Positions 58,484 to 64,000 of a stretch of 64,000 nucleotides of DNA are shown piece after piece (positions within the stretch are counted from its first letter, which is position 1; each line of letters begins with the position of its first letter). The position numbers and the translations under genes were made by a program. The notes beneath the pieces are model-generated. The model saw only the letters and a program-made list of their open reading frames with translations. It did not search any database and had not been told where the DNA came from. Origin of the DNA: RGIG8124 sp045130665 (GTDB lineage Bacteria > Bacillota > Clostridia > Christensenellales > CAG-917); the NCBI GenBank assembly GCA_045130665.1, contig JBGUQC010000003.1, positions 62,001-126,000 of the forward strand, read 5' to 3'.

Positions 58484-58560
58484 AGGAGAAAAACAAAAGC
58501 CAAAAGGCTCTTCTCCTAGGGCTTCGCTAGATGATTTTGTTTTTCATTTGGTGGGGCTAT
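58484..58560 (+). promoter_or_regulatory. Candidate regulatory leader of the pyr operon
   Basis: Two helices exclude each other. Form 1: AGGAGAA (58484-58490) with TTCTCCT (58511-58517), enclosing the hairpin AGCC-AAAA-GGCT (58498-58509). Form 2: GAAAAACAAAA (58488-58498) with TTTTGTTTTTC (58535-58545), an 11-bp helix enclosing CTAG-GGCTTCG-CTAG (58516-58530). A T-run (58560-58566) ends the region. This looks like an attenuator or riboswitch; which form is on cannot be told by eye. Confidence 0.5.
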
Positions 58561-58600
58561 TTTTTTATAAAATGCTTTGCAAAACGCAAAGGAGAGAAAG

Positions 58601-59473
58601 ATGAAGGGTTTATTAACATTAAATGATATTTCAACAGACAAGATCCGTGAGATTATTGATTTAGCTTTAGAATTCAAACATGGAAAGAAATTTAGCTATC
58701 ATAGTGAAAAGAAAATGGCAACAATGTTCTTTGAAAATTCAACAAGAACACATTATTCTTTCATGATTGCTTTAATGAACTTAGGTATCATTCCAGTAGA
58801 TTTCAACTCTGAGGCAAGTTCAGTAATGAAAGGTGAATCTTTGTATGATACAGTTAAGACATTTGAATGCTTAGGTGTAGATGGCGTCATCATTAGACAT
58901 ACAAGAGATGGATATTATAAAGAATTAGAGAATATCAACGTACCTATCTTTAATGCAGGAGATGGACAATCAGACCATCCAACACAAACACTTTTAGACT
59001 TGATTACAGTTTATGAAGACTTCGGACACTTTGAAGGTCTCAAGGTTACATTCATAGGAGATGTAAAACATTCTAGAGTTGCACATGGAAATGCCGTAGC
59101 AATGGCTAGACTTGGAATGGAACCAAGAATTTGTGGTCCAGATTTCTTTATGGATAAGACAGCAAAGATTATAGATATGGAAGAAGCTGTTCAAACATCA
59201 GATGTTTTAAACCTTTTAAGAGTTCAATTCGAAAGAGATGCAACACTCAACATGACAGTATCTGAATACCATCAATTATATGGCATGACAAAGAATAGAG
59301 TAGACCAAATGAAAGATGGCGCAATAATTATCCACCCAGCTCCAATTAATAGAGGTGTGGAAATTGCAGATGAGGTTGCAGAATGTAAACAAAGCAGAAT
59401 CTTAAGACAAGAAACAAATGGTGTTTACGCAAGAATGGCCGTTATCAACATGGTTTTAGAGGGAAAATTATAA
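58601..59473 (+). CDS. pyrB: Aspartate carbamoyltransferase, catalytic subunit
   Basis: Condenses carbamoyl phosphate and aspartate, the first committed step of pyrimidine synthesis. About 290 residues. The carbamoyl-phosphate motif is FENSTRTHYSF, the aspartate-site motif is HPTQTLLDL, and HPAPINRGVEI is also present. A frame extension to a TTG at 58577 lies in the leader; ATG 58601 has AAAGGAGAG nine bases before it. First gene of pyrB-C-K-D-F-E. No pyrI is present in the operon. Confidence 0.95.
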   Translation: MKGLLTLNDISTDKIREIIDLALEFKHGKKFSYHSEKKMATMFFENSTRTHYSFMIALMNLGIIPVDFNSEASSVMKGESLYDTVKTFECLGVDGVIIRHTRDGYYKELENINVPIFNAGDGQSDHPTQTLLDLITVYEDFGHFEGLKVTFIGDVKHSRVAHGNAVAMARLGMEPRICGPDFFMDKTAKIIDMEEAVQTSDVLNLLRVQFERDATLNMTVSEYHQLYGMTKNRVDQMKDGAIIIHPAPINRGVEIADEVAECKQSRILRQETNGVYARMAVINMVLEGKL

Positions 59474-60669
59474 TGATTTTAAAGGGCGGACGCGTTTTAA
59501 TAGACGGAAAATTAGAGACCAGAGATGTTCTTATTGTCAAAAATGAGATAAATAGGGTCTCTAAATCTATTTCTGGCGCAAATGAGATAGATGTTTCCGA
59601 TATGTTGCTCATCCCAGGAGCCATTGATCCACACGTCCATTTAAGAGAACCAGGCTTTGAATATAAGGAAACAGCAAAGAGCGCATGTGCATCTGCAGCA
59701 AAGGGCGGAATCACAACAGTTCTTGCTATGCCTAATATTAAGCCAGCACCAGATTCAAGAGAGAATATTGAATTTATTTTAGATAAGATAAGAAAAGATG
59801 TACCAATTAATGTATATCAGTTTGGTAGCTTAACAAAAGGTATGTTAGGACAAGAAGTTGCAGATATTGAATCATTTATAGATTTGGTACCAGCTATTTC
59901 AGATGATGGCCCAGGAACTCCTAATCTAGAAACATTATATAAAGGATTAGAAAAAGCAGCCATGCTCAATGTAGTTACTTCTATACATGCTGAAGCAAAA
60001 GGATTAGGTTTTGCACCAGAGGCTGAGTATAAAGCAGTAGAAGATACTATATCAATTGTAAGAGATACAGGTGCTAGCGTACACTTCTGTCACCTATCAT
60101 TAAGAAAGAGTATTGAATATGCTATAGAAGCAAAGAAAGAAGGCCTTGATATTACCTTTGAAGCGACACCACATCACTTATTCTTGAATGAAAATGATAT
60201 AAAAGGTAATACTAATTTCAAGATGAATCCACCACTTCGCACAGAAGAGGATAGAGAGTTTGTAGAATACTCCCTAATTAATGGTGATGCACTATGTGTA
60301 GCAACAGATCATGCACCACATTCTAGAGAAGAAAAGCTTAGAGAATACGACAAGGCACCATGTGGAATCATAGGTGTTGAAACTATGCTCCCATTGCTCT
60401 ATACAAACCTAGTTTTAAGCGGAAAGATATCAACAAGTAGGTTTATTGAAATAACATCGATTAACGCAGGACAAAGGTTTAAAGTATACAATAATGGTAT
60501 TTTAAGTGGCGATACGGCGAATATTACTGTTTTAGATATTAATAATAAACACAAATATTCAAAAGAAGAAAATCTTTCCAAAGGAGACAATTCTCCATTC
60601 TTTGGATATGAATTATATGGCTTCCCAGTACTTACAATTTGTAATGGGAACATAGTATATAAGAGGTAA
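59473..60669 (+). CDS. pyrC: Dihydroorotase
   Basis: Closes carbamoyl-aspartate to dihydroorotate. The protein has 398 residues, type I (PyrC2-like) length. Zinc-binding motif DPHVHLREPGFEYKET, then GGITTVLAMPN, HAEAKG, CHLSLRKS and the final Asp motif VATDHAPHSREEK, all intact. It shares one base with the pyrB stop codon and is followed four bases after its stop by pyrK. Confidence 0.95.
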   Translation: MILKGGRVLIDGKLETRDVLIVKNEINRVSKSISGANEIDVSDMLLIPGAIDPHVHLREPGFEYKETAKSACASAAKGGITTVLAMPNIKPAPDSRENIEFILDKIRKDVPINVYQFGSLTKGMLGQEVADIESFIDLVPAISDDGPGTPNLETLYKGLEKAAMLNVVTSIHAEAKGLGFAPEAEYKAVEDTISIVRDTGASVHFCHLSLRKSIEYAIEAKKEGLDITFEATPHHLFLNENDIKGNTNFKMNPPLRTEEDREFVEYSLINGDALCVATDHAPHSREEKLREYDKAPCGIIGVETMLPLLYTNLVLSGKISTSRFIEITSINAGQRFKVYNNGILSGDTANITVLDINNKHKYSKEENLSKGDNSPFFGYELYGFPVLTICNGNIVYKR

Positions 60670-60673
60670 CAAT

Positions 60674-61402
60674 ATGCAAGTTAATAATCTACCAATTATT
60701 TCGAATAAAGAGATATTCAATGGTGTATTTTTGCTCAGTGTAGAGACAGATATTACTTTCTTACCTGGCCAATTTGCCAACTTTGCAATAGATGGTTTTA
60801 CTCTTCGTAGACCTATATCTATTCATGACCAAGAAAATGGTGAGGCATCCTTCATTTATAGAGTTGTTGGCGAAGGAACAAAGGCTATGGCAGCACTAAA
60901 AAGTGGTGAAACAATTAACACATTATTGCCATTAGGTAACTGCTTCGATAATAACACAGATAAGCCACTTCTTATTGGTGGCGGTATGGGTATTGCACCA
61001 CTTAAGTATTTGGCAAGAATATTTAGAAAGGATAATATTACTCCTCAAATTATTCTAGCTGGTAGAAATAAAGACGAAGTTGAATGGTTTTATAACGATT
61101 TACAAGGTTTTGGTGATATTTCTGTTGCAACTGATGATGGATCCATGGGATTTAAAGGTAGAGCAGATGAATATCTCAAGACTTTAGATATAAAAGGGAA
61201 ATATTATTATTGCTGTGGTCCAACACCTATGCTAAAAGCAATTGCAAAATCTAATGATTTTGGCGAACTTTCACTTGAAGCAAGAATGGGATGTGGATTT
61301 GGAGCTTGTATGGGCTGTTCTATTAAAACAACGAATGGACCACAAAGAGTTTGCAAAGAAGGACCTATATTCCCAGCAAAGGAGGTAATATTCGATGATT
61401 AA
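60674..61402 (+). CDS. pyrK: Dihydroorotate dehydrogenase electron-transfer subunit PyrK
   Basis: Iron-sulfur flavoprotein that couples PyrD type 1B to NAD. The protein has 242 residues. FAD/ferredoxin-reductase fold: TLRRPISIHD and GGGMGIAPLKYLA. The [2Fe-2S] ligands are in CGFGACMGCSIKT (C-x4-C-x2-C) plus a later VCKEGP Cys, the PyrK pattern. Its presence means that dihydroorotate oxidation uses NAD, as expected of an anaerobe. It overlaps pyrD by eight bases. Confidence 0.94.
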   Translation: MQVNNLPIISNKEIFNGVFLLSVETDITFLPGQFANFAIDGFTLRRPISIHDQENGEASFIYRVVGEGTKAMAALKSGETINTLLPLGNCFDNNTDKPLLIGGGMGIAPLKYLARIFRKDNITPQIILAGRNKDEVEWFYNDLQGFGDISVATDDGSMGFKGRADEYLKTLDIKGKYYYCCGPTPMLKAIAKSNDFGELSLEARMGCGFGACMGCSIKTTNGPQRVCKEGPIFPAKEVIFDD

Positions 61403-62309
61403 CCTATCTGTTGAATTATTTGGCGAAAAACTAAGCAATCCAGTAATTCCAGCAAGCGGAACATTTGGATATGGCAAAGAATTTGCCACAGCCTATGATT
61501 TATCCATTTTAGGATCTATTTCCTTAAAGGGTTGTACTATTGAAGCTAGATATGGAAATGAGTTGCCAAGAATTGCAGAATGCCCTATGGGCATGTTAAA
61601 TGCAATTGGACTCCAAAATCCATCTGCAGAATCAGTCCTTAAGGAAGAAATACCTGCTTTAAGAACAATATATGGCAAAAAAGTCATAGTAAATGTTGGA
61701 GGACACTCTTTTGAAGACTATGAAAAGGCAGTTGCTGTATTCAATGGTTGTGAAGATGTCCTTGCAATTGAATTAAATGTATCTTGTCCAAACGTAAAAG
61801 GTGGTGGAATGGCCTTTGGACTAGATAAAGATATATTAAGCGAAGTTGTTTCAAGAGTTAAGAAGGTTTCAGATAGAAAGATAATTGTTAAATTATCTCC
61901 AAACGTTACAGATATAGTTGCAAATGCCAAAGCAGCACAAGATGCAGGCGCAGATGCATTGTCTTTAATTAATACTTTAGTAGGTATGAGATTGGATGCA
62001 AGAACTGGTAAACCAATTATTTCTACAAAAACAGGTGGATATTCTGGCGCTGGAGTATTCCCAATAGCCATTAGAATGGTCTACGACGTTTATAAGAACG
62101 TTTCTATACCAATTATCGGTATGGGTGGCATAATGAGCGCTAGAGACGTTATAGAGATGATGAGTGCAGGTGCAAAAGCTGTTATGGTTGGCACTGCAAA
62201 CCTAATAAATCCATTCTCATGTAAGGAAATCATAGAAAATTTACCTAAAGAGTTGGAATCTATAGGTGTAAAAGACATAAACGATATCATAGGGAGAGCA
62301 CATAGATGA
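61395..62309 (+). CDS. pyrD: Dihydroorotate dehydrogenase, class 1B
   Basis: Catalytic subunit paired with PyrK; binds FMN and oxidises dihydroorotate to orotate. The protein has 304 residues. Motifs: VIPASGTFGYG, ELNVSCPNVKGGGMAFG with the catalytic Cys in SCPN, KLSPNVTDI, TKTGGYSG and MGGIMSARD. Cys in the active site is characteristic of class 1. It starts inside pyrK and overlaps pyrF by four bases. Confidence 0.95.
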   Translation: MINLSVELFGEKLSNPVIPASGTFGYGKEFATAYDLSILGSISLKGCTIEARYGNELPRIAECPMGMLNAIGLQNPSAESVLKEEIPALRTIYGKKVIVNVGGHSFEDYEKAVAVFNGCEDVLAIELNVSCPNVKGGGMAFGLDKDILSEVVSRVKKVSDRKIIVKLSPNVTDIVANAKAAQDAGADALSLINTLVGMRLDARTGKPIISTKTGGYSGAGVFPIAIRMVYDVYKNVSIPIIGMGGIMSARDVIEMMSAGAKAVMVGTANLINPFSCKEIIENLPKELESIGVKDINDIIGRAHR

Positions 62310-63004
62310 ATAGAGATGTAATTATTGCATGTGATTTTTCTTCTAAAATAGAAACTTTATCGTTTTTAGAGAAATTCTCTAAAGAAGGATTAAAACCATA
62401 CATCAAAATAGGTATGGAATTGTTCTATAAAGAAGGTCCAGACTTTGTAAGAGAAGTTGTAGATGGTGGATATCAAGTATTTTTGGATCTAAAACTCAAC
62501 GATATTCCAAATACAGTTCATAAAGCTATGAAAAATATAGCATCTTTAAATGTTTCTATGACAAATGTACATTCTCTTGGCGGTATAGAGATGATGAAGG
62601 CGGCATATGAAGGATTAATGGAAGGAACGACACTTTCAAAGAAGCCAGAACTTATTGCCGTAACACTTTTAACATCAATAGATAAGAACATTATGGAGAA
62701 CGAATTAGGTATAAAAGGAGAAGTTGCTAATAACGTTAAAAGACTTGCTCTTAATACCAAAGCTGCAGGATTAGATGGCGTAGTTTGTTCGCCATGGGAA
62801 GCAGGTTTAATGAAAGAATTAGGCCTAATTTCTGTAACTCCAGGCATAAGATTTGAAGGCGGAGCAGTAGGAGATCAAAAGAGAGTTGCAACTCCAGCAT
62901 TGGCAAAAGAAATTGGTAGCACATATATAGTAGTTGGTAGACCAATTACTGCAGCACAAAATCCAGTAGCCAATTACAAAAAATGTATAGATGAGTTTAT
63001 TTAA
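62306..63004 (+). CDS. pyrF: Orotidine 5'-phosphate decarboxylase
   Basis: Decarboxylates OMP to UMP. The protein has 232 residues, type 1. Active-site segment VFLDLKLNDIPNTV, with the Asp-x-Lys-x-x-Asp catalytic set, then HSLGGIEMM, VCSPWEAG and GRPITAAQNP for the phosphate. The start overlaps pyrD by four bases. A 48-base gap with a ribosome-binding site separates it from pyrE. Confidence 0.95.
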   Translation: MNRDVIIACDFSSKIETLSFLEKFSKEGLKPYIKIGMELFYKEGPDFVREVVDGGYQVFLDLKLNDIPNTVHKAMKNIASLNVSMTNVHSLGGIEMMKAAYEGLMEGTTLSKKPELIAVTLLTSIDKNIMENELGIKGEVANNVKRLALNTKAAGLDGVVCSPWEAGLMKELGLISVTPGIRFEGGAVGDQKRVATPALAKEIGSTYIVVGRPITAAQNPVANYKKCIDEFI

Positions 63005-63052
63005 GAATTTCAAATACATATATTTTATTAGCACAAAATAGAGGTTTAAAGT

Positions 63053-63700
63053 ATGGATTATGTAAAGAACGCAAAGATAATATCTGAGGCACTACTTAAT
63101 ATAAAAGCAGTCTTTTTACGCCCAATGGAACCATTCACTTGGGCAAGTGGAATTAAGTCACCAATATACTGTGATAACAGACTCACATTAGGTGATATCA
63201 AGACAAGAAAACTAATAGAAAATGGCCTTGCAGAGACCATAAAAGAGTATTATCCAGATTGTGAAGTAGTAATGGGAACATCTACAGCTGGAATCCCACA
63301 TGCAGCATATGTAAGTGACATCTTATCTTTACCTATGGGATATGTCAGAAGCTCAAATAAGTCTCATGGTAGAGAGAACAAAATAGAAGGTGCAGATCCA
63401 AAAGGTAAAAAGGTAGTAGTTGTTGAGGATTTAATCTCAACCGGTGGCTCATGTGCTGAGGTTGTTCTTGCATTAAGAGAGGCTGGTGCTAATGTTTTAG
63501 GTGTTGTTTCTATCTTCACATACACACTTCAAAAGGGATTGGATACTTTTAAAGAGATAGATTGTGAGAATCATTCTCTTGCAGATATAAAAACACTTGT
63601 TAGTGTTGCATTAGAAAAACACTATATTTCTGAGAAAGAAAGTGCTATGATATTAAAGTTCATTTCAAATCCAAGTGATGTATCTTGGATTAACGCATAA
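63053..63700 (+). CDS. pyrE: Orotate phosphoribosyltransferase
   Basis: Adds ribose phosphate to orotate from PRPP. The protein has 215 residues. The PRPP motif is VVVVEDLISTGGSC, and PFTWASGIKSPIYCDNR and GTSTAGIPHAAYVSD are typical of PyrE. TAGAGG precedes the ATG by eight bases. The following gene is a P-loop ATPase eleven bases after the stop codon. Confidence 0.95.
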   Translation: MDYVKNAKIISEALLNIKAVFLRPMEPFTWASGIKSPIYCDNRLTLGDIKTRKLIENGLAETIKEYYPDCEVVMGTSTAGIPHAAYVSDILSLPMGYVRSSNKSHGRENKIEGADPKGKKVVVVEDLISTGGSCAEVVLALREAGANVLGVVSIFTYTLQKGLDTFKEIDCENHSLADIKTLVSVALEKHYISEKESAMILKFISNPSDVSWINA

Positions 63701-63711
63701 AGGAGTTATAA

Positions 63712-64000
63712 ATGAGTGATTGTAACGGAGATTGCAGCAGTTGTTCTAGCAAATGCTCAAGTGAAATCCAAAAGAGCAAATTAAACGAATTATCTAAAGT
63801 AGATAATGTAATAGCAGTTGTTTCTGGCAAAGGTGGCGTAGGTAAGTCCTTAGTTTCAGCTTTGCTTGCAGTAAATTTTCAAAGATTGGGCCAAAGAGTT
63901 GGTATTATGGATGCAGATATCACTGGTCCATCTATTCCAAAGATGTTTGGTGTATCTCATTTAAGATCAGATACAGATGGACAACACATATATCCAGTGG
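63712..64000 (+). CDS. Mrp/NBP35-family P-loop ATPase, N-terminal part (truncated by window edge)
   Basis: The start of an iron-sulfur-carrier ATPase of the Mrp/ApbC/NBP35 group. The N-terminus is Cys-rich (CNGDCSSCSSKC), as in NBP35-like proteins, followed by the deviant Walker A GKGGVGKS and MDADITGPSIPKMF. The frame is open to the window edge, 96 codons in view. AAAGGAG precedes ATG 63712. It probably delivers Fe-S clusters, perhaps for PyrK, but that link is only inferred from position. Confidence 0.88.
   Translation, partial: MSDCNGDCSSCSSKCSSEIQKSKLNELSKVDNVIAVVSGKGGVGKSLVSALLAVNFQRLGQRVGIMDADITGPSIPKMFGVSHLRSDTDGQHIYPV

Noticed and set aside
58516..58530. CTAGGG segment as part of a ykkC (guanidine-I) riboswitch
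   Set aside because: The rest of the consensus, such as GGUCCGAGAG and the 3' closing stem, is not present.
1..64000. CRISPR arrays, tRNA or rRNA genes, insertion sequences, prophage or integrase genes
   Set aside because: I read for direct repeats with spacers, tRNA-like cloverleafs and transposase or integrase motifs and found none; intergenic regions are short.

Overview
The window looks like a chromosomal segment of an anaerobic, AT-rich, low-GC Gram-positive bacterium, most likely an uncultured Clostridia-type Bacillota. Reasons: a ferredoxin-linked metabolism (aldehyde:ferredoxin oxidoreductase and a single-chain pyruvate:ferredoxin oxidoreductase), Bacillota gene orders (mini-RNase III-rlmB-sigma H-like factor; ecfA1-ecfA2-ecfT-truA; walJ...rlmH; pyrB-C-K-D-F-E), lipoprotein signals with Cys lipoboxes, and TTGACA/TATAAT-type promoters with T-tailed hairpin terminators. 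I saw no tRNA or rRNA gene, CRISPR array, transposase, integrase or phage gene. Coding density is high and no gene-free stretch exceeds about 220 bases.

Layout. (1) 1-7594: the 3' end of a tungsten-type aldehyde:ferredoxin oxidoreductase gene, followed by a nearly gap-free pterin-cofactor operon (MoaD-like, E1-like enzyme, MogA, MoeA, a MoeA fused to a binding-protein domain, MoaA, MoaC, MOSC). MoaE is not visible. (2) 7605-10978: purB-purA plus a small membrane protein. (3) 10997-14284, minus strand: an acidic zinc-ribbon protein and a large transglutaminase-like lipoprotein. (4) 14457-20460: an unusual five-gene operon: a release-factor-like GGQ protein, an SF1 helicase with helical C-terminus, a coiled-coil protein, a one-pass membrane protein with an outside beta-helix-like repeat region, and a small membrane protein. 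This is my best candidate for an undescribed system. (5) 20528-21681: rpsF-ssb-rpsR. (6) 21688-25497: a lipoprotein, ung, a DUF896 protein, and the minus-strand mrnC-rlmB-sigma cluster. (7) 25561-32141: a second transglutaminase lipoprotein, then a minus-strand ECF sigma factor, membrane partner and large surface lipoprotein. (8) 32163-36551, minus: an orphan amino-acid kinase and PFOR. (9) 36641-42207: ECF transporter energising module, truA, a small protein, glnS. (10) 42219-49382: zinc-ribbon and membrane proteins, walJ, two CPBP proteases, rlmH, another zinc-ribbon membrane protein. (11) 49498-53970: lipoprotein, acyltransferase, short AlaRS, PHP phosphatase. (12) 54041-58434: a Cys-rich protein, a two-component system and a surface protein. 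(13) 58453-64000: the pyrimidine operon and the start of an Mrp-type ATPase.

A cross-cutting feature: six genes have a -10 box only 6-7 bases before the start codon, in five cases with a -35 box 17 bases further upstream. Their mRNAs should be leaderless. They include ung, the ECF sigma factor and ecfA1.

All promoters, terminators and operators were found by eye. Function calls rest on recognised motifs and gene order, not on database searches.
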